Source of the DNA: a candidate division FCPU426 bacterium
GTDB taxonomy: Bacteria > Oederibacteriota > Muellerivitia > Muellerivitales > Muellerivitaceae
Direction of reading: 5' to 3'
Assembly: GCA_027452205.1 (NCBI GenBank)
Contig: DAIDGV010000024.1
Coordinates: forward strand, 342,750-406,749
Length of the DNA stretch: 64,000 nucleotides
Shown here one piece after another: positions 31,904 to 40,215 of this stretch (its first letter is position 1; each line of letters starts with the position of its first letter). A program made the translations under genes and the position numbers. Below the pieces are notes generated by a model. That model ran no database searches. It was not told the DNA's origin and worked only from the letters and a program-made list of their open reading frames with translations.

Positions 31904-33349
31904 CTAGTCGGCCTTTTCCATTTCACTCAGCAGCGCCCTTACCTTTTGCTGGTCTTCCAGGGACAGGTCGGTCCTTTCCAGGTATTCCTTCAAGACGCTC
32001 TCTCCCTCCGCCATCTTGCCAACGCGGCTATAAGCCAAAGCCAGGTTGATGATCAGCGAGATGGAACGGGGTTCCGGCTGGGCCAGCACCAGGTCGATCA
32101 GTTCCTGCATCTTTCCCCGTCGGCCCAATTCGGCGGTGTAGAACAAGAGCACATCCTCATTGCGGGGTTCGCGTTTGAGCGCTTCCTTCAAGGCTATTTC
32201 GGCGCCATCCCAATCGCCCGCTTCGGTCAAGCCCCAGGCCTTCACCAATAAAGGCCCGAAACTGGTAGGCACTTCTTCGATCAATTGCTCGATCCATTCC
32301 ATGCCTTCTTCCTGGCGGTCCGCTTCCAGGAAAAGGAAGTAAAGCTGGCGCAGCACATCCAATCGGTTCGGGTCCAACAACACCGCGGTTTGGATCTCCT
32401 GCCAGGCCAGTTCCTGCTCGTTCAGCGCTAAATAAACTTTAAAGAGATTCAAATGGCCGGTGGCGGAGTTGGGGTTCTCATCCAAATATTCATTCAGGAC
32501 CTTATCGGCCTCTTTATAACGGCCCGCTTCTAAATGAGCGGTACCCAAACCCAGTTGCGCCTCGAGATAACGGGCGTCCTGGTCCAACACCTTCTGAAAA
32601 GCTTGGCTGGCCACGTCCGTCAAACGGTCCTGCAGCAGCTTCCAACCCAATCCCATCAGGTTCTCGGCGTTGGATTCTTTTTCCAGGGCTTCCCGCATCT
32701 TGCGTTCATAATCCTCCCGCTTCACAAAGAGCGCCTCGTCGGAACCGGGTTTGGGCACGATGAAAAGCTCGCCTAATTCCACCAATTGCTCCAACACAAA
32801 TTGGTCCCCGGGCAAAAGCTTCAGGGCTTTCCAATAGACCTCCGTGGCCTTGGCCTTTTCTCCCATCATGCGGTAAGTGCGGCCCAGGTTGCTGTAGATC
32901 CACCCGGACTCCGGCGCCATGCGCAGGGCTTGGCGGTAGAAGGACTCGGACTTTTCCAATTCCCCGGTCACGCGGAAACAATAAGCCAATTGGAAAGCGG
33001 TCAGGGGACACTCGGGATCGATCTCCAGGATCTCCACCAGCTTCGGGATAGCCTCCGCCACCCGCCCCTTGACGAAATAGGGATTGAGCTCTAAAAGCTT
33101 CGCCCACTTTTGGATGAACAGTTGGTACAGGTAAGCCCCGGGCACCTGGGGAGCGGCCTCCAATAGCCGGGCCATGGTCTGGGCGCCTAGGGAAAAGTCA
33201 TACCCCTTTTCTTTTGCTTGTTCCTCTTGATCGACCGGTACCGGCACATGAATGGGCAAATGATGGAAATCCGCGATGGCTTTGGGCAGGCTGATGAAAG
33301 TGATATCGGAAGGTACTTCCGAAGGGCGGTTGAAAGAGGGGGTCGTCAA
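31904..33349 (-). CDS. Cytoplasmic TPR-repeat protein
   Basis: 481 residues, no signal peptide. From about residue 90 there are ten or more TPR-like units, for example AFQLAYCFRVTGELEKSESF, IYSNLGRTYRMMGEKAKA, AQLGLGTAHLEAGRYKEA and LALAYSRVGKMAEGES. It starts at TTG (33347-33349) with AGGAG at five-base spacing; no ATG fits better. TPR arrays serve as scaffolds; no enzymatic domain is visible. It is convergent with the rhodanese/MauE pair and diverges from the P460-type gene. Confidence 0.88.
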   Translation of the reverse strand: MTTPSFNRPSEVPSDITFISLPKAIADFHHLPIHVPVPVDQEEQAKEKGYDFSLGAQTMARLLEAAPQVPGAYLYQLFIQKWAKLLELNPYFVKGRVAEAIPKLVEILEIDPECPLTAFQLAYCFRVTGELEKSESFYRQALRMAPESGWIYSNLGRTYRMMGEKAKATEVYWKALKLLPGDQFVLEQLVELGELFIVPKPGSDEALFVKREDYERKMREALEKESNAENLMGLGWKLLQDRLTDVASQAFQKVLDQDARYLEAQLGLGTAHLEAGRYKEADKVLNEYLDENPNSATGHLNLFKVYLALNEQELAWQEIQTAVLLDPNRLDVLRQLYFLFLEADRQEEGMEWIEQLIEEVPTSFGPLLVKAWGLTEAGDWDGAEIALKEALKREPRNEDVLLFYTAELGRRGKMQELIDLVLAQPEPRSISLIINLALAYSRVGKMAEGESVLKEYLERTDLSLEDQQKVRALLSEMEKAD

Positions 33350-33465
33350 AAGGTCTCCTGGAAAGGCTGAGGTGGGGTCATTTTAACAGAGGCTTTTTGA
33401 TAAGGGCGGGAGATTTCGGACCCGGCGCCACTTATAATCAGGCCATCAACTTCCGGGAGTTCCTC

Positions 33466-34392
33466 ATGGAAAACCTCATCCACTGGCTGGGCCCGCTTCA
33501 TCCGGCGGTCATCCATTTCCCGATCGCTTGTTCCATTCTGGCTTTCTTCTGCCTGGTAGCGAAACGTTTCTGGCCGAAAGAAAAATGGTCCGAAGCCGCG
33601 GCCATCCTTTGGGCCCTCACCTTTTTATCGGCGGTGGCGGCCTTTTTCTCCGGCCACGCGCTGGCCCTGCAGTTCGGTATCGTCCCCCAATTGTCCTGGA
33701 TCCCCCCGGCCTCGGCCCTTCATGGTCAGCTTCAAGAACACGCGCTCTGGGGCTCGGCTTCGCTGCTCTTGGCCCTCTTCGTGGGGATCGCCGCTTGGAA
33801 GATCTTGAATAGGGAGCCTTGGCCCGATGGGATCAATTTGGGTCTGGGTTTGGTCCTGGCGGTGGCTTTCGCCGTGACCGGGCACGAAGGCGGCGAGATG
33901 GTCTATGGGTTCGACCATGAACAGACCACCGTCAACGCCGGGTCCAGTGACCTTTTCGATTCACTGGGCAATTTTCACGAGAACTTGGTCAAGATGAACA
34001 TCCGCCCTTGGAACAGCCGCGCCCATGGCCACCGCTGGGTGAACACCTATGTATCCCCGGACGCGGTCGAGGCCTATAAACGGTCGGACCCCTTGCCGGT
34101 GGGCAGTGTGGTCGTGAAGGAATCCTTCGAGGATGACAACGGCCAACCCTCCGGGACCTTGGGTCCCCTTTACGTGATGAAGAAAGGCGCGGTCACCGAC
34201 TCACCCCGCACTCGCGGTTGGCTTTACGCTTTCAAGTGGGACAAACCCGCGCCCAATAATCCCGAACGGCTCAAGGACGCGGTCAAGTGGCTGCCTGGCG
34301 ACGGGCATCTGGCCTCTTGTATCAAATGTCATTCGCATTTTAGGGATGAGGATTATTTAGGCGGCGTACCCGAAGGTTTCGAGAACCCTTGA
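33466..34392 (+). CDS. DUF2231 membrane domain fused to a cytochrome P460-type c-heme domain
   Basis: 308 residues. Residues 1-150 form four membrane helices of the DUF2231 type, beginning with the hallmark LGPLHPAVIHFPIA and containing HGQLQEHALWG. Residues about 180-308 resemble cytochrome P460: SRAHGHRWVNTYVSPDAVEA, VVKESFEDDNGQPSG, RGWLYAFKW, and a single heme c site CIKCH at 285-289 near the C-terminus. P460 proteins oxidise hydroxylamine or handle NO-like molecules in the periplasm. DUF2231 is often coupled to heme or copper proteins. The ATG at 33466 was chosen as the first start before the domain; its ribosome site (GGGAG) is moderate. Confidence 0.85.
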   Translation: MENLIHWLGPLHPAVIHFPIACSILAFFCLVAKRFWPKEKWSEAAAILWALTFLSAVAAFFSGHALALQFGIVPQLSWIPPASALHGQLQEHALWGSASLLLALFVGIAAWKILNREPWPDGINLGLGLVLAVAFAVTGHEGGEMVYGFDHEQTTVNAGSSDLFDSLGNFHENLVKMNIRPWNSRAHGHRWVNTYVSPDAVEAYKRSDPLPVGSVVVKESFEDDNGQPSGTLGPLYVMKKGAVTDSPRTRGWLYAFKWDKPAPNNPERLKDAVKWLPGDGHLASCIKCHSHFRDEDYLGGVPEGFENP

Positions 34393-34404
34393 GAGGGTTG
34401 GTGG

Positions 34405-35235
34405 TCAATCGACGACTTTGCGGAAGTAAGGTGAGTTAGCGATCGGCCAGCCCCAGAAATTCTGCCCCATGATCTGTTGGACCGCCTTGGCGCCCTCGAT
34501 CATGCGAAGTCCCGGACGGTTCAAAAGGGCCGGGTCCACCGTATAAAGCCGGCGCTTCTTGACCGCGTTGATCTTTTCCCAACCCATGCGCTTCAAGGCC
34601 GCGTCCGGATTGAAAGAAGTCCCCTCCGTGCCCCGCACCACGAAAATGATGATCTCGGGATCGAACATCAGCATTTCTTCCAAACGCACCACCCGGCTCA
34701 GTTCCCGGGACAACATGGGGAAATAATGGGCCCCGGAGTCGGACATCAGGTCCGGATACCAGCCTCCCGGAGCGGTGGGCGGAACACTCCATTCCTCGCA
34801 ATAAAGCTTCGGGCGGTAACCACCGCCAGGCACCCTTTCCTTCAATCCCGCGATACCCCCGGCGAAATCCAGGGCCAATTGACGGGCCTCTTCCCCGGCC
34901 CCCGCGGCCTTGCCGACCAACCGGAAGCAATCTTCCACGTCTCGGATCGATTTTGGGTCTAGGTGTAAAGTATTCAGGCCCTTTTCCTTAAAACGGCGGT
35001 GAAGTTCCCATTGGTTGGGGAAAAGGGTCAGCACCAACTCGGGGCGCAGGCTCAGCACCCGTTCCTCGGCCATGGTGTACCAATATTCGGGCCGGTTATC
35101 CTCGCCCTCGGGGATGGGGGTCTCGTCGAAATACTCGTTCATCTCGGTGACTTGGTGGGAAAAGCCCAGATAACCGAGGATCTCGGTCAGGGGAGGCGCC
35201 AATGAAACGATGCGATGAAGGGCTTGGGAGTTCAT
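34405..35235 (-). CDS. BtuF-like periplasmic-binding-fold protein lacking a signal peptide
   Basis: 276 residues. Type III periplasmic-binding fold as in BtuF: RIVSLAPPLTEILGYLG at the start, LRPELVLTLFPNQ, the long spine helix region and DPEIIIFVV. No signal peptide precedes the first strand, so it may be cytosolic or the true start may differ; no good ribosome site is seen upstream of the ATG. Such orphan cobalamin- or metal-binding-like proteins without permease or ATPase partners are known in many genomes. The ligand is unknown. It is convergent with the P460 gene at only 12 bases. Confidence 0.8.
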   Translation of the reverse strand: MNSQALHRIVSLAPPLTEILGYLGFSHQVTEMNEYFDETPIPEGEDNRPEYWYTMAEERVLSLRPELVLTLFPNQWELHRRFKEKGLNTLHLDPKSIRDVEDCFRLVGKAAGAGEEARQLALDFAGGIAGLKERVPGGGYRPKLYCEEWSVPPTAPGGWYPDLMSDSGAHYFPMLSRELSRVVRLEEMLMFDPEIIIFVVRGTEGTSFNPDAALKRMGWEKINAVKKRRLYTVDPALLNRPGLRMIEGAKAVQQIMGQNFWGWPIANSPYFRKVVD

Positions 35236-35358
35236 GGTTGAGAGTGTATGGGATGAACCCCGTTTTTTTCCAGCTATTTTTGGGCAAAAACACGCAAACG
35301 GTCTCTTTGCGCGCGAAGGGATCCGCTTCTAGTACAACAACCGATCGATCGAGAAGGC

Positions 35359-36024
35359 TTACTTGTAGAGAAAGAGCGTCAGGTCCAAGTGGTGATAGTG
35401 GTCCATTAAATGCGCTTTCTTCACGCCCAAGGACCTTCCAAAAGTGACCAGCTCCTTGGGATGCACGAGGAAGCGGTCTGATTCTTTCAAACCCGACTCC
35501 GCGTTCAAGGCGTTGAAGGCTACCCCTTTCTTACTTTGTCGCAAAGCTTGTTGCAACAACGCTTTCATGTAAGCCCAATTGTTCTCGACCTTCACGTTGA
35601 ACACACCGGAGAGGAAAGCGTAATCGAAAGTGCGGGCGGGATAAGGATCCTTCAGGATGTTCCGGGCGAAGAACCGAGCGTCCGGATGCAGTTTCTTGGC
35701 CTCTCGGATACCCTCTGGAAAAAGATCGACGCCGGTATAGCGCACCGGGATCTCCTGTTCTTTCAAGTAACCCCAGAAGGCCCCTAAACCACAACCTATG
35801 TCCAGGATCTTGGAACGTTTGAGCGGAGCGATCCAGGTAAGCATCTCAAAACGCACCCGCTGGCTTTCCAGGGTCTTCCAACCCACTTTCTTTTCGGGCG
35901 CGTCGTGAGTGCGCAATTGGGTTTGATAATACTTTTCCAGGTCCTGAAGGTCTTGGGAGGAAAATCCCGGGAAATCCTTCGGCTTCAATCGGGGAGTCGA
36001 ACGGGGCTGAATGATCTTTTTCAC
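35359..36024 (-). CDS. Class I SAM-dependent methyltransferase
   Basis: 221 residues. SAM-binding motif I ILDIGCGLGAFWGYLKE (about 72-88), motif II TGVDLFPEGI, and post-motif FDYAFLSGVFNV. An N-terminal helical extension (FSSQDLQDLEKYYQTQLR) precedes the Rossmann core. The substrate is not recognisable. It overlaps the upstream hydrolase gene by four bases (ATGA) and is the last member of the long minus-strand run that starts with pdxH. Confidence 0.9.
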   Translation of the reverse strand: MKKIIQPRSTPRLKPKDFPGFSSQDLQDLEKYYQTQLRTHDAPEKKVGWKTLESQRVRFEMLTWIAPLKRSKILDIGCGLGAFWGYLKEQEIPVRYTGVDLFPEGIREAKKLHPDARFFARNILKDPYPARTFDYAFLSGVFNVKVENNWAYMKALLQQALRQSKKGVAFNALNAESGLKESDRFLVHPKELVTFGRSLGVKKAHLMDHYHHLDLTLFLYK

Positions 36025-36863
36025 AAGGTCTTTCCTTGGATCTCTTTGTAGAAAGCCAGGGTCTTTTCGATGGCCTGGGTCAGCGCCGCGCTGGGCTGGG
36101 TAAAGGGATGGACCGAATTGAATTTGTGGTCGGCTCCCGCCACCAGGGTCAGCTTGGCCTTGGGATAGATGGCCGCCAGGCTTTCGGACTCATCCGGGAG
36201 AACGCTGGTGTCTTCCATACCGTGCAATAACAGGACCGGCACCTTCAAATGGTGAAGGAAGGTCGGCACATCGCCCTGTTTGCCCCAATTTTCCACATCG
36301 TCCAAAAAGTCCGTCGTATAGGCCAGGGTTTGCCCGGTGCGGGAACTTTCAAAATTCATGGCCCCCTGCTGGCGCCAAAGGCTTTTGGCCTCAAAGAGAT
36401 ACCGGTTCACCCGGGCAATGGTGGACCAAGTGGCGATACCCTGCACTTGGGGGGAATTGGCCGCGGCCAGGATCGAGACCGCCCCGCCCCGGGAGTGTCC
36501 CCAAAAAAAGGCCTTCTCTTGGGGTCCCAGGTCGGGTTCGAACTTGCCTTGGACCAGGCATCGGACGATGGACCGCAGGTCCTCGACTTGTTTGGTAATG
36601 GTGTCCTGCCGGAAGGCTTCCAGGTTCTCGAAGGGCCCGTCGATCTGGGGACCCATCCCGGAACCGGAAAAATTGAACCGTACCACCGGATGCCCGGCCC
36701 CGGCGAAAGCTTGGGCGGTGTAAGGAAAGAAAGCCCAGTCCTTGAAACCCAGCGCGCCGTGGGCCATCACGATAGGCCAGCCAATGATCTTTTCAGGGAC
36801 CGTCAGGGTGCCCCAAAGGTCCCGTTGCCCGTAGCTTTCAACGCAAAAGTCGATGGTTTTCAA
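36021..36863 (-). CDS. Alpha/beta hydrolase (dienelactone hydrolase/prolyl oligopeptidase-like)
   Basis: 280 residues. Canonical fold with oxyanion segment VMAHGALGFKDW, nucleophile elbow GHSRGGA, acid Asp in LLHGMEDTSVLP and catalytic His in AGADHKFNSVHPF. No signal peptide is seen. The true substrate is unknown. It starts 4 bases after the mscL stop and overlaps the following methyltransferase, so it belongs to the pdxH-to-methyltransferase operon. Confidence 0.93.
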   Translation of the reverse strand: MKTIDFCVESYGQRDLWGTLTVPEKIIGWPIVMAHGALGFKDWAFFPYTAQAFAGAGHPVVRFNFSGSGMGPQIDGPFENLEAFRQDTITKQVEDLRSIVRCLVQGKFEPDLGPQEKAFFWGHSRGGAVSILAAANSPQVQGIATWSTIARVNRYLFEAKSLWRQQGAMNFESSRTGQTLAYTTDFLDDVENWGKQGDVPTFLHHLKVPVLLLHGMEDTSVLPDESESLAAIYPKAKLTLVAGADHKFNSVHPFTQPSAALTQAIEKTLAFYKEIQGKTL

Positions 36864-36867
36864 AAGA

Positions 36868-37281
36868 TCATTTCTTCAACAAGTCCCGGATCTCGCCCAA
36901 CAATTCCACTTCCCGGGTAGCTGGCGCCGGAGGCGCCGGTTCCTCGGCTGCCTTTCGATTCATCCGATTGATGACCTTCACCATGAGGAAAACGGTAAAA
37001 GCGATAATGGTAAAATCCACAAGCGACTGGATGAAGTTACCGATATTGATGGTCACTTCCTGGGTCATCTTTCCGGCCAGGTTCAAAGCGGGCGCTTTGA
37101 GTTGGATCTTAATGTCCGTGAAGTTGATCCCACCGATGAGATATCCGAGAGGCGGCATCAACACATCCGACACCAGCGAGGACACGACTTTACCGAAGGC
37201 GCCGCCGATGATGATACCGACCGCCAGGTCCACCATATTGCCCTTCAGCGCGAATTCCCTGAATTCTTTCCACACACTCAT
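36868..37281 (-). CDS. mscL: Large-conductance mechanosensitive channel
   Basis: 137 residues, normal length. N-terminal amphipathic helix and TM1 ([20 protein letters not shown], then [19 protein letters not shown]), a periplasmic loop, TM2 ([20 protein letters not shown]) and a C-terminal helical bundle ([15 protein letters not shown]). It opens on membrane tension to relieve hypo-osmotic shock. AAAGGA seven bases upstream of the ATG at 37279-37281 supports this start. It lies within the operon between the YyaL-like and hydrolase genes. Confidence 0.97.
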   Translation of the reverse strand: MSVWKEFREFALKGNMVDLAVGIIIGGAFGKVVSSLVSDVLMPPLGYLIGGINFTDIKIQLKAPALNLAGKMTQEVTINIGNFIQSLVDFTIIAFTVFLMVKVINRMNRKAAEEPAPPAPATREVELLGEIRDLLKK

Positions 37282-37292
37282 GTCACATCCTT

Positions 37293-39434
37293 TCACCGAA
37301 GTAATTCCAAAACTTTCTTCCCGTCAGTGGTCGGCAATTGACATTGATAGTTCTTGCAAACATAGACCGTCGGCTTCCCTCCCTGGCTGGGTCTTCCTTC
37401 GGTCCAAGGCACCAGAGCCTTCAATTGCGGGATATTCTTTTCATCGCTGTAGACCAACACTTTGTTCGGCGTGAATATTTTCCAGATCGATCGGATCAGT
37501 TCCTTCGATCCATCCTCAGGACCGGTCACGAACACTTCCGCGGGTCCTTGGTAGTCGAACTGGAATGCCTGCAGCATCCGGGGAAAGTTGGAACCACCCT
37601 TGGCCAGGTCGCCGGAGAAACATTTCAGGATGGCGTCGGCCCGGTCCCGGTACTCATTCTTGCCCGTCAGTTCGGCCAAGCGGTAAAGACTCTCCGCGGC
37701 CACCGAATTACCCGAAGGGATCACGCCGTCATAGGCCTCTTTGGTGCGGGTCAAAAGCCGGGTCTGGTCCTTTTGGTCGGACCCGTTGAAATAATAACCG
37801 CCCGCCTGGTCGTCCCAAAAAAGCCGGTCCATGTCCTTGCCCAGCTCGATGGCTTTCTTTAAATAGTCCAGGTTGAAAGTGCTCTCGTAGAGATCCAATT
37901 GGGCCGCTTGATAAAAAGCGTAATCGTCGATGTACCCCTGTATCTCCGAAGGTCCCTGGCGGTAGGACGCCAATAACCGTCCGTCTTTAAAAAGGTTCTT
38001 CTCGATGAAAGCCGAGGCCTTCTCGGCGGCCTTCAGGTATTTTTCATCGCCCAGCGCTTGGTATCCCAAGCTCAGCGACGAGATCATCAGGCTGTTCCAG
38101 GCGGTCAGGATCTTGTCGTCCAGGTGGGGCCGGACCCGTTTGGCCCGGGCCGCCAGCATCTTGCCCTGCACCATTTGCCACCAGTCCGGCGTTCGGCCCA
38201 GCGCCAGCAGGGGATGCTGCAGGGCGCTCTTTAGATGCAGGATGCTCTTCCCGTCCTCGAAATTGCCGTGGTCCGTCACGCCGTAAAGCTGGCAGTAAAG
38301 ATGGCCGTTGTCCTCGCCCAGAACCGCCTTGATCTCGTCCGGGGTCCAAACATAGAACTTCCCCTCATGGCCCTCGCTATCCGCGTCCTCGGCGCTGTAA
38401 AAACCGCCCTCGGGGCTGGTCATATCCCTTAATAGATAAGTGAAGATCTCACTGGCGACGCGCGCGTATTCGGGCTGTTCGGTCAGTTGATAAGCTTCCA
38501 AATAGGCCCGGGATAAGAGCGCGTTGTCGTAAAGCATCTTCTCGAAATGCGGCACCAGCCATTCGTCATCGGTGGAATAGCGGGCGAACCCGCCGCCCAA
38601 TTGGTCATAGATGCCGCCCTGGTACATCTTGTTCAAGGTCAGTTCGATGGCTTCCAGTAAGGCCGGATCGGGTTTTTGTTGGGTGTAGCGCATCAAGAAG
38701 CTCAACAGCATGGCCGGGGGGAATTTCGGCGCGCTGCGGAAACCGCCATCCTTTTTATCCAGCGCGTTCACCGCGTAGTGACGCACTTGGTCCAGGACCT
38801 TTTGGTCCAGCGTGCCTCCCGAATGGTCCGCCTTGGTCCCGGCGATATAGGCCGCCAATTGATCCCCGCCCTTGCGCACCTCTTCGGGCTTGGTCTTCCA
38901 GGTGCGGGCCACATCCTCCAGGATCATCGGAAAACTGGGCCGGCCATAGCGCGCGTCCGGGGGGAAATAAGTGCCGCCATAGAAGGGATGCAGGTCCGGC
39001 GTGAGGAACACATTGAGCGGCCAGCCGCCCTGCCCCGTCAGCAACATGACCGCGTTCATGTAGATCTGGTCCACGTCAGGCCGCTCCTCGCGGTCCACCT
39101 TGATGCAGACGAAGTTGTCATTGAGGATCTTGGCGGTGGCCTCGTTCTCGAAGCTTTCCCGTTCCATCACATGGCACCAATGGCAGGTGGAGTAGCCGAT
39201 GGACAAAAGGATGATCTTGTTCTCTTTTTTCGCCTTCTCGAAAGCGGCCTCGCCCCAGGGATACCAATCGACGGGGTTATGGGCGTGCTGCAACAGGTAA
39301 GGACTTTTCTCGTGAATCAGACGGTTCGTGTGCTTGAATTCGCCGCTCGACTGTTCGCTCATGCCCCACCATCCCCCGATGAATATAAGAAGGACCAACA
39401 AGATCCAAAAAGGGCTTTTAAGCCTCGACCACAT
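37293..39434 (-). CDS. YyaL/SPATA20-like thioredoxin-fold protein with N-terminal membrane helix
   Basis: 713 residues from ATG 39432-39434, which overlaps the upstream RDD stop by 17 bases. A membrane helix ([18 protein letters not shown]) precedes the family start [20 protein letters not shown]. The DUF255 thioredoxin domain has the redox motif [10 protein letters not shown], followed by [20 protein letters not shown]. The rest is an (alpha/alpha)6 six-hairpin glycosidase-like barrel ([36 protein letters not shown]). The family function is uncertain. Most relatives are cytosolic without the helix, so an alternative ATG (MSEQSSGEF) is possible; neither start has a strong ribosome site. Confidence 0.87.
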   Translation of the reverse strand: MWSRLKSPFWILLVLLIFIGGWWGMSEQSSGEFKHTNRLIHEKSPYLLQHAHNPVDWYPWGEAAFEKAKKENKIILLSIGYSTCHWCHVMERESFENEATAKILNDNFVCIKVDREERPDVDQIYMNAVMLLTGQGGWPLNVFLTPDLHPFYGGTYFPPDARYGRPSFPMILEDVARTWKTKPEEVRKGGDQLAAYIAGTKADHSGGTLDQKVLDQVRHYAVNALDKKDGGFRSAPKFPPAMLLSFLMRYTQQKPDPALLEAIELTLNKMYQGGIYDQLGGGFARYSTDDEWLVPHFEKMLYDNALLSRAYLEAYQLTEQPEYARVASEIFTYLLRDMTSPEGGFYSAEDADSEGHEGKFYVWTPDEIKAVLGEDNGHLYCQLYGVTDHGNFEDGKSILHLKSALQHPLLALGRTPDWWQMVQGKMLAARAKRVRPHLDDKILTAWNSLMISSLSLGYQALGDEKYLKAAEKASAFIEKNLFKDGRLLASYRQGPSEIQGYIDDYAFYQAAQLDLYESTFNLDYLKKAIELGKDMDRLFWDDQAGGYYFNGSDQKDQTRLLTRTKEAYDGVIPSGNSVAAESLYRLAELTGKNEYRDRADAILKCFSGDLAKGGSNFPRMLQAFQFDYQGPAEVFVTGPEDGSKELIRSIWKIFTPNKVLVYSDEKNIPQLKALVPWTEGRPSQGGKPTVYVCKNYQCQLPTTDGKKVLELLR

Positions 39435-39735
39435 AAGTATCGGCCAGCTTGTCATGCCAGGTCTGGGAATCCTTGTCCCACAGCATCCAAAAATAACCAA
39501 GCTCAAGAGGTAACGCGGACAACCATCGGCTAATTGATCGAACAAAAGCATGAATCCAATCAGGCGTTTTGCCGTCTGTCCTGACAACTTTGATACCCAT
39601 TATTTTTTTGCCGATCGTATAACCGTTCCATTGGGACAAAAGGATCGTCTCATAAACGATCAAAAGGAAACCAAGGCTCAAGAAAAGATCAATTACCAAC
39701 GCAACCCACCTTCTCCAAAAACCCGCTTTTTTCAT
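39418..39735 (-). CDS. RDD-family small membrane protein
   Basis: 105 residues. The N-terminus has Arg before the first helix ([20 protein letters not shown]) with the signature Arg and Asp of RDD proteins. Motif [17 protein letters not shown] follows helix 2, then [12 protein letters not shown] and [11 protein letters not shown]. Family function is unclear; some members are Na+/H+ antiporter-like. GGAGAG precedes the ATG, which overlaps the trmL stop (ATGA). Its own stop lies inside the start of the YyaL-like gene. Confidence 0.9.
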   Translation of the reverse strand: MKKAGFWRRWVALVIDLFLSLGFLLIVYETILLSQWNGYTIGKKIMGIKVVRTDGKTPDWIHAFVRSISRWLSALPLELGYFWMLWDKDSQTWHDKLADTYVVEA

Positions 39736-40205
39736 TGGGGCTCTCCCGACCGGGATTGGGACTGCCTGACCGCCTCGAACAGGATGATGCCCACCGAGGT
39801 GGAAAGGTTCAAACTGCGGATAGACTCGTCCTTCTGCGGGATACGATACAACCGGTCGCGGTAAATTTCGTAGAAACTCTTGGGAAAACCGGCCGTTTCT
39901 TTGCCGAAAACAAGGTAGGCCTCGCCCGGAAAAGCGATATCCCAATAGGCCTTTTCCCCCTTGGTGGAAAAAAAGAACAGCGCCGCGTCCTTGGGGATGG
40001 AATCCAGGAACTTTTCCCAAGTGTCATGCCGGTGCACGACCACCTTTTCCCAATAGTCCAGGCCCGCCCGCTGCACTTGTTTGTTATCCAGATGGAACCC
40101 CAACCGGCCCACCAAATGCAGTTCGGCCCCCGCGCCCAAGCAGGTGCGTCCGACGTTGCCGGTGTTCCAGGGGATTTCAGGTTCGATGAGGACAACGTGT
40201 ATCAA
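39732..40205 (-). CDS. trmL: tRNA (cytidine/uridine-34-2'-O)-methyltransferase
   Basis: 157 residues, normal length of the smallest SPOUT methyltransferases. It 2'-O-methylates the wobble base of tRNA-Leu. SPOUT signatures are present: IEPEIPWNTGNVGRTCLG at the N-terminus, LVFGKETAGFPKSF (motif 2) and the knot motif LNLSTSVGIILFEAVRQ (motif 3). It starts at TTG (40203-40205) with AAGGAAA four bases upstream. It is coupled downstream to the RDD gene and lies 10 bases after the DUF2723 gene. Confidence 0.95.
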   Translation of the reverse strand: MIHVVLIEPEIPWNTGNVGRTCLGAGAELHLVGRLGFHLDNKQVQRAGLDYWEKVVVHRHDTWEKFLDSIPKDAALFFFSTKGEKAYWDIAFPGEAYLVFGKETAGFPKSFYEIYRDRLYRIPQKDESIRSLNLSTSVGIILFEAVRQSQSRSGEPQ

Positions 40206-40215
40206 ACTATTTCCT

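Noticed and set aside
39435-39587. N-terminal extension of the YyaL-like protein
   Set aside because: It would overlap the RDD gene in another frame for over 150 bases and has no family similarity.
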